DNA from: RUG100 sp034927505
Lineage (GTDB): Bacteria > Bacillota > Clostridia > Peptostreptococcales > Anaerovoracaceae
Assembly: GCA_034927505.1 (NCBI GenBank)
Contig: JAYFPY010000014.1
Span: forward strand, 195,818-259,817
Length of the DNA: 64,000 nucleotides
Direction: 5' to 3'
Shown: piece by piece, positions 33,160 to 42,028 of the stretch
Numbering within the stretch: position 1 is the stretch's first letter
How the letters are laid out: every line of letters begins with the position of its first letter
The notes under the pieces: generated by a model
What the model was told of the DNA's origin: nothing
Databases searched by the model: none
Seen by the model: only the letters and a program-made list of their open reading frames with translations
Program-made: the position numbers and the translations under genes

Positions 33160-33972
33160 ATGGATAACAGACCTATAGGTTTTTTCGATTCCGGGTTGGG
33201 AGGTCTTACCAGCATACCGTATCTGGTCGACAGGATGCCGGAGGAGAAGATAATATATTTCGGGGACACGGCAAGGACGCCGTACGGTTCCAAGGCAACA
33301 TCGACAATACAGAAATTCTCGGTGCAGATCGCAGATTTTCTTGTAAAACATGATGTGAAGATGATCGTGATCGCATGCAACACTGTCAGTGCCACATGTC
33401 TGGAAATGCTGCAGAAAAAATACCCGGCAGTGCCGGTGCTGGGAATAATACAGCCGGCAGCTCAGAAGATCATAAACACCAGGGGAACGGACAATCACAT
33501 CGGAGTGATCGGAACGAAGGTCACTATAAACAGTCACGCTTACAGTGATATAATCAAAACATTCAATCCGGGACTCAATGTATTTGAAAAGGCAACGCCG
33601 GCGTTTGTCCCTCTTATCGAAGAAGGGATAATAACCAGCGACATCATGGATCTGACGATCAAATACTATCTGGATGATTTTGTTCTGGAAAACAGGTTGG
33701 ATACTCTGGTGCTGGGATGCACTCATTATCCTCTCATCAGAGAAAACATAAAGAGACTGTATCCTGAACTGAAGATAATAGATCCGTCGGAAGAGGTGGC
33801 GGGAAATATAAAATATGTGCTGGATGAAAAGAACATGGCTGCGGAGAAGTCAAATGTAACAAATACATTTTATGCGAGCGACCTGTCGGAGAATTTCAGA
33901 AATATGATAGACAGGATATTCAGTGATACAGATGTTAAGGTAAAATTCAAAAATCTCGATATGGAGATATAG
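33160..33972 (+). CDS. murI: Glutamate racemase
   Basis: Makes D-glutamate for peptidoglycan, 270 aa. The N-terminal GFFDSGLGGLTS, catalytic Cys in VIACNTVSATC and second catalytic Cys in LVLGCTHYPLI fit the cofactor-independent Asp/Glu racemase family. Strict glutamate versus aspartate preference cannot be told from these motifs. Start ATG 33160 follows GAAAGGAC; a TATTATAAC element is in the divergent gap with pepF. Downstream genes follow closely: an acidic unknown protein (16 nt) and an ATP-grasp ligase. Confidence 0.92.
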   Translation: MDNRPIGFFDSGLGGLTSIPYLVDRMPEEKIIYFGDTARTPYGSKATSTIQKFSVQIADFLVKHDVKMIVIACNTVSATCLEMLQKKYPAVPVLGIIQPAAQKIINTRGTDNHIGVIGTKVTINSHAYSDIIKTFNPGLNVFEKATPAFVPLIEEGIITSDIMDLTIKYYLDDFVLENRLDTLVLGCTHYPLIRENIKRLYPELKIIDPSEEVAGNIKYVLDEKNMAAEKSNVTNTFYASDLSENFRNMIDRIFSDTDVKVKFKNLDMEI

Positions 33973-33988
33973 GACAGGAGGTATTGGA

Positions 33989-34585
33989 ATGGAACTTCAG
34001 GAATTACTTGAAATGCTGGAACTCGACGAGCCGGAGGAATTTGAATACTTTGAAAACTTCGCAGATCTGATCGAGTGCGATGAAGACATCCCGGAGGAGA
34101 CGCTGTATCTTTTGTTTTCGCAGACGGAGCCGGAGACGATAGCAGATATAATCAACAGTTATTTTGATGAACTTCAGGAAGCAGTGCCGGACGAAGGGGT
34201 CGATATCTATACTTTGCTGGAAAGTATAAAGATGGCTCTTATCGGATTGATGAGATCCGGAGACGAGGATAATGCTATGGTCCATTTTGCCGAAGAACTG
34301 GCAAAATTCAAAAACTGGTATTCATTCGAATCGGCTGTGACGTGCAGGAATCTGTCTACAGATGAGGAAAAGGTCCTGTCGCTGAGAGACGCTTTGACAC
34401 TTGCCCGTCTTGAAAAGATGAATGATGAAGAGTACAGTTATGATTTTACTGATTGTCTTGATTATGAACTGGAAGATTATATAATGGGATTTGCGGACAT
34501 GGCCCAAAATGAAAATGTCGGCGAGGAAAACGAAGATATCATGTCCAGCGGATATGTATATGACGATGAAATGAAAAAACAGTAA
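33989..34585 (+). CDS. Acidic protein of unknown function
   Basis: A 198-aa, strongly acidic protein (more than a fifth Asp/Glu by eye) with no membrane segments and no recognised catalytic motif. It looks all-helical, for example LQELLEMLELDEPEEFEYF and EPETIADIINSYFDELQEA. It has a very good AGGAGGT before ATG 33989, so it is a real, well-translated gene. It is placed between murI and an ATP-grasp ligase in the same direction with short gaps, and may be a partner of one of them. No function is assigned. Confidence 0.72.
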   Translation: MELQELLEMLELDEPEEFEYFENFADLIECDEDIPEETLYLLFSQTEPETIADIINSYFDELQEAVPDEGVDIYTLLESIKMALIGLMRSGDEDNAMVHFAEELAKFKNWYSFESAVTCRNLSTDEEKVLSLRDALTLARLEKMNDEEYSYDFTDCLDYELEDYIMGFADMAQNENVGEENEDIMSSGYVYDDEMKKQ

Positions 34586-34605
34586 ACAGAAAGTGAGAAC
34601 TATAG

Positions 34606-35826
34606 ATGACAATTGAAAAAACGGATTTTCTGCCGGTCCTGCTGGCCAGCGACATAAATGTTTACAGCATGGGGAGAGCTTTCCACGAGGCTTACGGGAT
34701 CAGATCTCTGATGGTTGCAAGGCAGCTGTCAGGCGCTGTGCTGCACACTCAGATACTTGACTACATAGAGGAACCGAAGCTAGATGAAAACGAAGTGTTC
34801 CTGAAGACCATGGATCGGATATATGAAGAATACGGCGGAGACAGAAAGCTGCTGCTGATAGGATGCGCAGATCACTACGTGCGTCTTGTTGTGGGCAACA
34901 GAGAATATTTGGAAGATAAATTCATTCTTCCGTATACCGATATGAAAACTCTTGACAATATCGTCCTGAAGGAAACTTTCTATGGACTGTGTTCACAGTA
35001 CGGACTGGATTATGCGGATACATTCATACACACCCCCGAGACAGGATATGACTATGAGCTGTCTTTTGGTTTTCCTGTGGTACTCAAGGCATCGGACAGT
35101 GTAAAGTATCATAAAAACAAATTCGACGGCTTTCATAAGGTGTTTTTCATCAACAACAGAGAAGAACTGGACGCGACACTGAAAAAAGTATACGCCGCCG
35201 GTTATGACGACCATATGATAATACAGGACATGATCCCCGGTGAAGACGCATGCATATATGATCTTCACGTATATACCGGCAGCGATCACAAGGTGAAACT
35301 GATGAATTTCGGCAATGTGGTCCTGGAAGAGCATACTCCGACAGCGATCGGGAACAATGCGGCTACCATAGTAGATTACAACGAAGACGTAATGAAAAAA
35401 ATACAGGCATTCCTGGAAGGGATCGGATACGAGGGGATGTGCGACTGCGACCTGAAATATGACGCCAGAGACGGAAAATACAAGATGCTGGAGATCAACA
35501 TCAGACAGGGACGCAGCCATTACAGGGTCACCGGAGGCGGAGACAATATTGCAAAGCTGATCGCTGACGACTATGTATATCATAAGGAGATCCCGGGCCC
35601 AAAGTATGTAAAAGATAAATTCTTTTGGCACGCGGTGCCTTTGGGAGTCATATACAAATATGTGGCAGACAGATCCAGAGTGGAAGAAATCAAAAAACTG
35701 GTAAAAGCCGGGAAATCGTGCAATTCTCTGTATTACAGCAAAGACATGTCTATGAAACGAAGGATATATCTTAAACTGAGAGATATCAATATGTACAGGA
35801 AATACAAGAAATATATGACCAAATGA
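34606..35826 (+). CDS. ATP-grasp ligase, possibly a peptidoglycan D-amino acid ligase
   Basis: ATP-grasp carboxylate-amine ligase of 406 aa. The N-terminal Rossmann-like part (LPVLLASDINVYSMGRAF) resembles carbamoyl-phosphate-synthase-like proteins. The ATP-binding middle is FPVVLKASDSVKYH, then MIIQDMIPGEDACIYDL. The metal site is in GMCDCDLKYDARDGKYKMLEINIR, with the usual E-x-N. The order and length resemble D-aspartate ligases that build interpeptide bridges, and the gene follows a glutamate racemase, but similarity to other carboxylate-amine ligases is just as possible. The C-terminus ends in a basic helix. Start ATG 34606, preceded by AAGTGAG. Confidence 0.7.
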   Translation: MTIEKTDFLPVLLASDINVYSMGRAFHEAYGIRSLMVARQLSGAVLHTQILDYIEEPKLDENEVFLKTMDRIYEEYGGDRKLLLIGCADHYVRLVVGNREYLEDKFILPYTDMKTLDNIVLKETFYGLCSQYGLDYADTFIHTPETGYDYELSFGFPVVLKASDSVKYHKNKFDGFHKVFFINNREELDATLKKVYAAGYDDHMIIQDMIPGEDACIYDLHVYTGSDHKVKLMNFGNVVLEEHTPTAIGNNAATIVDYNEDVMKKIQAFLEGIGYEGMCDCDLKYDARDGKYKMLEINIRQGRSHYRVTGGGDNIAKLIADDYVYHKEIPGPKYVKDKFFWHAVPLGVIYKYVADRSRVEEIKKLVKAGKSCNSLYYSKDMSMKRRIYLKLRDINMYRKYKKYMTK

Positions 35827-35875
35827 TTTCTATGTGTTACAATGAGCAGGTAATGAATTATCTGGCGGTGAAGAA

Positions 35876-37129
35876 ATGATAAAAACTAAAAAATTGAAAT
35901 GCGGAATAACTGTGGCTATGGAAAAGATATCTCACGTAGAGTCGGTTTCTACCGGCATATGGGTGAGGGCAGGCGCTGCAAATGAAACCGGTGAAAATGC
36001 AGGCATCTCGCATTTTATCGAACATATGATGTTCAAGGGGACTGACAGCAGAAGTGCAAGACAGATAGCCGAAGATGTGGACAATATAGGCGGGCAGATC
36101 AATGCCTTTACAGGCAAAGAAGCAACATGTTATTATATCAAAACCATAGCGTCGAATCTGGATACTTCTCTGGAGATACTGATGGACATGTTTACATCAT
36201 CTCTTTTTGATCCAAAGGAGATAGGCAGAGAAAGAAAAGTCATAAAAGAAGAACTGAAAATGATAAAGGACACTCCGGACGAAGACGCCCACGACACGAT
36301 ATGCGAGATGGTATTCAAGGACAATCCGCTGGGCAACTCCATAATTGGGACTGCAGGGTCCCGCGACCGTATAAATCACGACAAAATAAAAGAATATATA
36401 AAGAATCAATATACAAAAGACAGCATAGTAGTTTCTGTCGCAGGGAATTTCAGCGAAGCAAAGGTATGCAGCATAATAGAAGGCAGACTGGCCGGACTCA
36501 AAGCAAGAAAACCAAAGCTGAAATATCCAAAGGATGTATATGCGCCGTCATTCAAGGTGAAAACCAAGGATATAGAACAGTCGCATATTTGTCTGGGGAC
36601 CAGGACGATCCCTCTGGATGACGACAGATACTGTGCTTTTTCATTGCTCAGCAATATCATGGGCGGGAGCATGAGTTCCAGATTCTTTCAGAATATCCGA
36701 GAACAGAAGGGACTGGCTTACTCGGTATTTTCTATGAACAGTTCCTTCTCAAAATACGGATACTACAATATATATGCAGGAGTGGCCCACGACAGGATAA
36801 AAGAGACTATCGATGCAATAAAAGAAGAACTGGAGATACTGAAGAAAGACGGGATAACCAGGGAAGAACTGAACAAGGCAAAGGAACAGCTGAAGAGCAG
36901 CTATATCTTTGGTCAGGAGAATATCAACGGAAGGATGTTTTCCATGGGCAAGAGCATGACGCTGCTGGGTAAGATCAGAACGCCGGAGGAGATCATAGAA
37001 GAGATCAACAGTGTCACACTGGAAGATGTGGACAAAGCCAAACAATATATATGCGATATAGAAACATACAGCGGAGTTCTTATAACGGACAAGAAAGTCC
37101 CGCTGAAGAAATACATACTGGGGAAATAA
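35876..37129 (+). CDS. M16 family zinc peptidase (YmxG/processing-peptidase type)
   Basis: Insulinase-fold peptidase of 417 aa. The inverted zinc motif HFIEHMMFKGT (HxxEH) lies near residues 50-60 with the third ligand Glu expected in the EELKMIKDTPDEDAH region. The second half shows the usual YSVFSMNSSFSKYGYYNIYAGV. It is the single-domain-pair bacterial type (PqqL/YmxG), of unknown natural substrate. The stop codon abuts the dut start (TAAATG at 37127-37132), indicating coupled translation. The ribosome binding site is GGCGGTGAAG. Confidence 0.9.
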   Translation: MIKTKKLKCGITVAMEKISHVESVSTGIWVRAGAANETGENAGISHFIEHMMFKGTDSRSARQIAEDVDNIGGQINAFTGKEATCYYIKTIASNLDTSLEILMDMFTSSLFDPKEIGRERKVIKEELKMIKDTPDEDAHDTICEMVFKDNPLGNSIIGTAGSRDRINHDKIKEYIKNQYTKDSIVVSVAGNFSEAKVCSIIEGRLAGLKARKPKLKYPKDVYAPSFKVKTKDIEQSHICLGTRTIPLDDDRYCAFSLLSNIMGGSMSSRFFQNIREQKGLAYSVFSMNSSFSKYGYYNIYAGVAHDRIKETIDAIKEELEILKKDGITREELNKAKEQLKSSYIFGQENINGRMFSMGKSMTLLGKIRTPEEIIEEINSVTLEDVDKAKQYICDIETYSGVLITDKKVPLKKYILGK

Positions 37130-37564
37130 ATGGAAACAAAAATCAGGATCACGAGCAGATCGGGAAAGGTACCCCGATACGAAACGGAAGGCTCCGCCGG
37201 CATGGATATAAGAGCGTATATCGATGAAGATATCGTCATTGAGCCCGGCAGGAGAGCCCTGGTGCCGACAGGGCTGGCTATAGAGCTGCCTGCAGGTACC
37301 GAAGCGCAGATACGCGCCCGCAGCGGACTGGCGGTAAAAAAGGGCATAGCCCTGATCAACGGTGTAGGAACTATCGACAGCGATTACAGGGGAGAAATAA
37401 AGATAGCACTGATAAATCTGGGAGACGGATCCTTCACAGTAAAAGACGGCGATAGGATAGCTCAAATGATCATAGCAAAATATGAACAGGTAAAATTGGA
37501 AACCGTCGATGCTCTTGACGATACAGAAAGAGGATCGGGAGGATTCGGGCATACCGGGATATAG
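37130..37564 (+). CDS. dut: dUTP diphosphatase (dUTPase)
   Basis: Trimeric enzyme that hydrolyses dUTP to dUMP, 144 aa. All five motifs are present: GSAGMDIRAYI (1), ARSGLAVKKGI (2), GVGTIDSDYRGEIK (3), DRIAQMII (4) and RGSGGFGHTG (5). It starts immediately after the M16 peptidase stop codon. Its small size and complete motif 5 mean it is intact. Confidence 0.96.
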   Translation: METKIRITSRSGKVPRYETEGSAGMDIRAYIDEDIVIEPGRRALVPTGLAIELPAGTEAQIRARSGLAVKKGIALINGVGTIDSDYRGEIKIALINLGDGSFTVKDGDRIAQMIIAKYEQVKLETVDALDDTERGSGGFGHTGI

Positions 37565-37583
37565 AAAACAGGAAGGTGGTAAA

Positions 37584-38207
37584 ATGGTAGGAATCAAGAA
37601 AAAAGAAGATGTTTTTTATGGGATGTTCACAGACTTCTGTGAAAAGATACTGGAGGCGGCCGAAGCTTTTGCTGATATCGTCCATAACTTTGAAGATGTG
37701 GACAATAAAGTGGCAAATATGAAGGTGCTGGAAACAGAATGCGACATGGAAGCACATAAAATACTCCAGGCTCTCCACGGATCTTTCATCACTCCATTCG
37801 ACAGGGAGGATATATATTCCATAACCAGAGAAATGGATGAGATCGTAGACTGCATGGAAGAAGTGGCAAACAGATTTTCTGTTTTCGACATCAGGGAAAT
37901 CAAACCTGAAGCTGTCGTCATGGCAGATATGACAGTACAGTCGATCAAAGAACTGAAAAAAATGTTTGAACATTTGCCGGAGCTGAAGAAAAATTCCATG
38001 GTGATGGAACAGATCATAGAAGTCAACAGGATCGAAAACGAAGGCGATGTAATATTCAGAAGAGCGCTTTCGACTTTGTTCAGAGAAGAAAAAGATCCAA
38101 TAGAACTGATCAAATGGAAGCATCTGTTCGAACAGATGGAAGAAAGTTTGGATTCATGTGAAACCGTTGCAAATATTCTTGAAGGAGTAGTGATGAAGTA
38201 TGCTTAG
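37584..38207 (+). CDS. DUF47 family PhoU-like regulator of phosphate transport
   Basis: All-helical protein of 207 aa of the DUF47/PhoU-like family (YkaA). It carries the metal-binding style motifs ETECDMEAHKILQALHG and FITPFDREDIYSITREMDEIVDC, and NRIENEGDVIFRRALS in the second half. It overlaps the start of the Pit phosphate transporter by 8 nt, a pairing seen across bacteria and thought to control that carrier. ATG 37584 follows GGAAGGTGG; the in-frame extension upstream covers the end of dut. Confidence 0.92.
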   Translation: MVGIKKKEDVFYGMFTDFCEKILEAAEAFADIVHNFEDVDNKVANMKVLETECDMEAHKILQALHGSFITPFDREDIYSITREMDEIVDCMEEVANRFSVFDIREIKPEAVVMADMTVQSIKELKKMFEHLPELKKNSMVMEQIIEVNRIENEGDVIFRRALSTLFREEKDPIELIKWKHLFEQMEESLDSCETVANILEGVVMKYA

Positions 38208-39192
38208 CAGCGTGCTGATAGGCGTTATCGTAATAGCGTTCATATTTGAATTCATAAACGGATTCCATGATACTGCAAATGCTATTGCAACATCGGTATA
38301 TACAAAGGCCCTCACGCCGAGGAGAGCCATAATGCTGGCGGCGGCGATGAATTTTCTCGGTGCTCTGGTCAGCGAAAAAGTTGCGATGACCATATCTCAG
38401 GGGCTGATCGATATTGCGCTGGAGCAGTACGTTATTATGGCGGCGCTCGTAGGCGCTATATTATGGAACCTTTTCACATGGTGGAGAGGGATACCCAGCA
38501 GTTCGTCGCATGCTCTCATAGGCAGCCTTGTCGGCGCCACAATGGTTTATACCATGAGTACGGAACACATAATGTGGAGCGGCGTAGTGGAAAAGGTAGT
38601 TGTGCCTCTCGTCACGTCGCCTTTCATAGGTCTGCTGGTAGGCTTCGGATGTATGAAGCTGATATACAGACTATTTGTAAACTGGTCACAGGGCAGTGTG
38701 AACAAGCTGTTCCTGAAACTGCAGATCTTCTCGTCTGCATTCGTGGCTTATTCACACGGAAACAATGATGCCCAGAAGACAATGGGAATTATTACTTTGG
38801 CGCTGATCACAGGCGGAGTCCTGGACAGCGGCAGCGGAGTCCCTCTTTGGGTAAAAATATGCTGTGCCTGCACTATGGCGCTGGGAACATCCATAGGCGG
38901 ATGGAAGATAATGAAGACTATGGGCGGCGGAGTGACTAAACTGGAGCCGGCCAGCGGTTTTGCCGCACAGACGGCAAGCGCCGTAGTGATCGAAAGCATG
39001 ACTTTCTTCGGAGCCCCTGTCAGCACGACACAGGTAATAACCACGTCCATAATGGGAGCAGGCAGCGCAAAGAGAGTTTCATCGGTAAAATGGGGGATCG
39101 CACGCAGCATAGTGGCTGCATGGGTATTCACTCTGCCGGTGGCAATGATACTGGGCGGAGCATCGGCTTATGTTATAGGACTGTTCGTATGA
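38200..39192 (+). CDS. pit: Inorganic phosphate transporter, PiT family
   Basis: Membrane carrier of 330 aa with about ten helices. The two inverted PHO4 signature repeats are seen as FEFINGFHDTANAIATSVYTKAL and FVAYSHGNNDAQKTMGIITLAL, with RGIPSSSSHALIGSL and APVSTTQVITTSIMGAG as the paired second motifs. It moves phosphate with a cation (H+ or Na+). Translationally coupled to the DUF47 gene before it; its stop overlaps the dgt start (ATGA at 39189). Confidence 0.95.
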   Translation: MLSSVLIGVIVIAFIFEFINGFHDTANAIATSVYTKALTPRRAIMLAAAMNFLGALVSEKVAMTISQGLIDIALEQYVIMAALVGAILWNLFTWWRGIPSSSSHALIGSLVGATMVYTMSTEHIMWSGVVEKVVVPLVTSPFIGLLVGFGCMKLIYRLFVNWSQGSVNKLFLKLQIFSSAFVAYSHGNNDAQKTMGIITLALITGGVLDSGSGVPLWVKICCACTMALGTSIGGWKIMKTMGGGVTKLEPASGFAAQTASAVVIESMTFFGAPVSTTQVITTSIMGAGSAKRVSSVKWGIARSIVAAWVFTLPVAMILGGASAYVIGLFV

Positions 39193-40187
39193 TAACGGGA
39201 AGAGAACTGGAGCAGAGAGAATACAAAATCCTTTCGAAATATGCAACAAAGTCTGCAGATTCGGCGGGAAGAGATATGCCTGAAGAAAAATGCGCCATGA
39301 GGACGGATTTTCAGAGGGACAGAGATCGGATCGTCCATTCCAAAGCATTCAGAAGGCTGATGCATAAGACACAGGTCTTTCTTGCACCGGAAGGAGATCA
39401 TTTCAGGACCAGACTTACTCATACGCTGGAGGTGTCGCAGATAGCAAGGACTATTGCGAGGAACCTGATGCTCAACGAAGATCTTACTGAGGCAATATCC
39501 CTGGGGCATGATCTTGGTCATACGCCATTTGGACATAACGGCGAAAAAGTACTGGATGAAATATATCCGGGCGGCTTTTCCCATAACAGACAGAGCCTGA
39601 GAGTGGTCGAAGTGCTGGAGGAGACTCACGGCAGGCGGGGGATGAATCTTACCGCAGAGGTGCGGGACGGCATACTCAATCATACAGGTCCCGACAGACC
39701 ATACACGCCGGAAGGGCAGATAGTAAAACTAAGCGACAGGATAGCTTATATAAATCACGATATCGATGATGCTGTACGAAGCGGAGTGATCACAGGAGAT
39801 CAGCTCCCGGCAGAGTGCATAAAATACCTGGGCGGAGATCACAGGACCAGGATAGATACTCTGGTCAGAGATACAGTAGTCAGCAGCGACGGCAGCAGTA
39901 CCATACTGATGAGTGACGAAGCTCGAAAATATATGGATCGGCTCAGGGAATACATGTTTGAAAACGTATATTACAATGAAGATGTGAAAAAAGCATCGGA
40001 TCTGGACAAGGTCGAACATATGATCAAAGGACTCTATTCCTACTATATGGAACATCCGGAAGAACTGCCGGGGGAGCTTCGAAAGATGGAAAGTGAATTT
40101 ACCGTTGAAGAACTGGTCAAGGATCACATTGCCGGAATGACGGACAGATACGCCATAAACATGTATGAAAAACTCATATTGAAATAG
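39189..40187 (+). CDS. dgt: dGTP triphosphohydrolase-like HD-domain protein
   Basis: HD-superfamily hydrolase of 332 aa that removes triphosphate from dGTP or related nucleotides. The HD motifs are RLTHTLEVSQIARTIAR (H), HDLGHTPFGHNGE (HD) and AYINHDIDDAV (D). N-terminal RDRIVHSKAFRRLMHKTQVF is also diagnostic. ATG 39189 is coupled to the Pit stop codon; the upstream in-frame extension lies wholly inside the transporter gene. It leads into the dnaG-rpoD operon after a 109-nt gap; dgt next to dnaG is common in Clostridia. Confidence 0.93.
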   Translation: MITGRELEQREYKILSKYATKSADSAGRDMPEEKCAMRTDFQRDRDRIVHSKAFRRLMHKTQVFLAPEGDHFRTRLTHTLEVSQIARTIARNLMLNEDLTEAISLGHDLGHTPFGHNGEKVLDEIYPGGFSHNRQSLRVVEVLEETHGRRGMNLTAEVRDGILNHTGPDRPYTPEGQIVKLSDRIAYINHDIDDAVRSGVITGDQLPAECIKYLGGDHRTRIDTLVRDTVVSSDGSSTILMSDEARKYMDRLREYMFENVYYNEDVKKASDLDKVEHMIKGLYSYYMEHPEELPGELRKMESEFTVEELVKDHIAGMTDRYAINMYEKLILK

Positions 40188-40283
40188 AAAACAATAAGCA
40201 AGATACATACCAGATTTTTTTTGTATTTCAAAAGGAATCCGGTTTTTATTGTCGTATATTAAGTTATGTGGATAGTAGGGGGT

Positions 40284-40316
40284 ATGATTTTTACAAATGA
40301 GAGAAAATACCATTGA
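40284..40316 (+). CDS. Possible 10-residue leader reading frame overlapping the dnaG start
   Basis: ATG 40284 opens a 10-codon frame ending TGA at 40314-40316, overlapping the dnaG start at 40297 in another frame. Its start, not that of dnaG, is near the only purine-rich site, TAGGGGGT (40275-40282). It could be a coupling leader or chance; the SD spacing of 1 nt is short. Confidence 0.2.
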   Translation: MIFTNERKYH

Positions 40317-42027
40317 TGAAATAAAGAGCAGGTGCAACATTGTCGACGTGATCGGACGTGCTGTTACTTTGAAAAAGGCCGGCAGCAACTATAAGGGGAT
40401 CTGTCCCTTTCATAGTGAAAAAACACCTTCTTTTGTTGTATCGGAGCAGAAACAGATATTTACATGTTTCGGATGCGGAGCCACAGGCGACGTAATAGAG
40501 TTCGTCAAAAGGTATTATAACCTGGACTTCGGACAGGCCATGGAAAAACTGGCCGACGAATGCGGAGTAGTCATCGAAAATGACTACAGGAAAAACGAAC
40601 ACAAGGAAGAATTATACGAGATAAACAGACAGGCAGCCAGGTTTTTCTACAAGACTATGAGAGAAAAACAAAATGAAGCATGGGAATATATGACGGGCAG
40701 AGGCATGGACAAAGAAACCATGCAGAAATTCGGGATAGGATATGCCGACGGAAATTGGAACAGCCTGCTGGATCATATGAGATCCATGGGATACAAAGAA
40801 GAGAAATTGATGGAACTGGGGTTGATATCCCATTCAAAGGGTAAATACTATGATAAATTCAGGAACAGAGTGATTTTTCCCATACAGAACACTTCGGGAA
40901 AGGTCATCGGCTTTGGCGGCCGGACACTGGAACCTGAAGGAATACCCAAATATCTGAATTCGCAGGAGTCATCGGTGTTCATGAAAAAGAACAATCTGTA
41001 CGGCCTCAACATTACCAGACAGGACATCGGAAGAGAGGACTGCGCAGTGCTGGTCGAAGGATATATGGATGTGATATCGCTGTACCGGGGCGGAGTCAGG
41101 AATGTTGTAGCTTCACTGGGAACGGCGCTGACGGAGAACCAGGCCCGTATGCTGAAAAGATATACGAAAAACGTGGTACTGTCATACGATGCAGACACTG
41201 CGGGGCAGACAGCTGCCCTGAGAGGCATGGACATTCTCCACCATGAAGGCTGCAGAGTCAGAGTCCTTCACGTCAGCGACGGAAAGGACCCGGATGAATT
41301 CATAAAGAAGAGAGGCAAAGAGGCTTTTCAAAAACTGATAAACGATGCGCTGCCTTTTGCCGATTACAAGATAGAAATGCTGAAACAGGAACATGACCTG
41401 GATTCCATAGAGGAAAGAGCTGACTTCCTTGAGAAGACCGCCGGAGTGCTGAACAAGCTGAACCCGGTGGAAGCCGACCTGTACATCAACCGGATATCGG
41501 AAGAGTTCAATATCTCAGATGCAGCGATAAGGGCGCAGATGGGAAGAGAAAAAACCCATGAAGATACAGGGCACACAGTACACAAGCAGCCTGTGCCAAA
41601 GAGCCGGCTGATGCCGGCGGAAAAAAATATGCTGAAGATAATACTGACAGACAGTCACTATATAGAAAAAAATCAGGATGTGGACAAGGTGTTTACCAGC
41701 ATTGAAGGAAGATCCATATTCGCCACCATAAAGAAGATCTATGTATCCGGTGAACAGCTTGATGCAAAAAAGCTGGCCGATGAACTGACTGCAGAAGAGG
41801 CGGCGGCACTGGATGACACGGAGAAAAATATAATGCTGGCCGGAAATACAGATGCGATCTATGACGACTGCATCGCGGCGGCGATAATGGATGAAATGAA
41901 GGAAAGGGAACAAATGATAATAGCCAGACTATCTATGGCGGATGAAATTGAAAACAAGGATAATATCAGGGAATTGACAGAAGAATTGATCGAGACCCAG
42001 AGGAAAATAAAGTTAGGGGGAAAATGA
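40297..42027 (+). CDS. dnaG: DNA primase
   Basis: Synthesises RNA primers for replication, 576 aa. The N-terminal CHC2 zinc finger is CPFHSEKTPSF with CFGCGATGDVIEF. The TOPRIM domain reads AVLVEGYMDVISLYRGG, with DADTAGQTAALRGMD as the acidic metal site. The C-terminal DnaB-binding region is shorter and more divergent. The ribosome binding site is unclear: GGGGG at 40277-40281 is about 15 nt from the ATG. The stop TGA (42025-42027) is 1 nt before the rpoD TTG start, giving the classic dnaG-rpoD coupling. Confidence 0.95.
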   Translation: MRENTIDEIKSRCNIVDVIGRAVTLKKAGSNYKGICPFHSEKTPSFVVSEQKQIFTCFGCGATGDVIEFVKRYYNLDFGQAMEKLADECGVVIENDYRKNEHKEELYEINRQAARFFYKTMREKQNEAWEYMTGRGMDKETMQKFGIGYADGNWNSLLDHMRSMGYKEEKLMELGLISHSKGKYYDKFRNRVIFPIQNTSGKVIGFGGRTLEPEGIPKYLNSQESSVFMKKNNLYGLNITRQDIGREDCAVLVEGYMDVISLYRGGVRNVVASLGTALTENQARMLKRYTKNVVLSYDADTAGQTAALRGMDILHHEGCRVRVLHVSDGKDPDEFIKKRGKEAFQKLINDALPFADYKIEMLKQEHDLDSIEERADFLEKTAGVLNKLNPVEADLYINRISEEFNISDAAIRAQMGREKTHEDTGHTVHKQPVPKSRLMPAEKNMLKIILTDSHYIEKNQDVDKVFTSIEGRSIFATIKKIYVSGEQLDAKKLADELTAEEAAALDDTEKNIMLAGNTDAIYDDCIAAAIMDEMKEREQMIIARLSMADEIENKDNIRELTEELIETQRKIKLGGK

Positions 42028-42028
42028 T

